A stretch of DNA of 13,739 bases, taken from an uncultured Clostridia bacterium. GTDB taxonomy: Bacteria; Bacillota; Clostridia; UBA1381. The stretch is taken from assembly GCA_934486495.1 (NCBI GenBank), contig CAKSPW010000058.1, positions 1 to 13,739 on the forward strand. Reading direction: 5' to 3'. Shown here in pieces: positions 13,732 through 13,739 of the stretch (positions are counted from its first letter, which is position 1; every line of letters starts with the position of its first letter). The position numbers were made by a program, and so were the translations under genes. Below the pieces are notes generated by a model. The model searched no databases. It worked only from the letters and a program-made list of their open reading frames with translations, and was not told the origin of the DNA.

Positions 13732-13739
13732 ATAATCAT

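Noticed and set aside
1..13739. CRISPR arrays, tRNA or rRNA genes, intact transposons or prophage genes
   Set aside because: None seen: no direct repeats with regular spacing, no cloverleaf apart from the tRNA-like ends of tmRNA, and no transposase or integrase motifs in any long frame.

Overview
The window looks like chromosomal core-genome DNA from a Gram-positive anaerobe of the Clostridia (Bacillota). This is inferred from AT-leaning sequence, strong GGAGG-type ribosome binding sites, TTG and GTG starts, a RecD2-type helicase, RNase J, a YnbB-type PLP protein, and a MinD gene next to methylglyoxal synthase. I see no intact insertion sequence, phage gene, CRISPR array, tRNA or rRNA.

Left block (1-7508, + strand): a tightly packed gene train. 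It starts with the 3' end of tsaE, then tsaB, rpiB, an RluD-type pseudouridine synthase, recD2, aroE, aroK, a CobA-type corrinoid adenosyltransferase and a YnbB/methionine gamma-lyase-like PLP protein. Neighbouring genes overlap or lie within 18 bp, so the set is probably one operon with its promoter upstream of the window. It mixes tRNA t6A synthesis (TsaE/TsaB), rRNA modification, pentose phosphate and shikimate metabolism, DNA repair and cofactor activation.

Middle block (7509-10335, + strand): a near-ideal sigma-A promoter with a leader of about 150 nt drives the RNase J gene, which starts at TTG. A second consensus promoter drives smpB, and the tmRNA gene ssrA follows 8 nt after smpB. 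SmpB and tmRNA form the trans-translation system that rescues stalled ribosomes; RNase J degrades RNA. A strong hairpin terminator with U-tracts on both sides closes the block and could also stop transcription coming from the right.

Convergence zone (10323-10605): no convincing protein gene. It holds a compact unidentified element whose three perfect inverted repeats nest as a three-stem fold (10359-10438).

Right block (10606-13731, - strand, read right to left): minD, mgsA (GTG start), a terminator, then mrp (an Fe-S carrier ATPase), a C_GCAxxG_C_C-family cysteine protein and an Sfp-type phosphopantetheinyl transferase overlapping it by 14 bp. The last three form a second small operon. Points worth a second look are the three-stem element, an MgsA whose usual active-site histidine reads as tyrosine, minD followed directly by mgsA with no minE, the RNase J leader with a 38-codon open frame at the predicted transcription start, and a short tmRNA tag ending in -AYAA.
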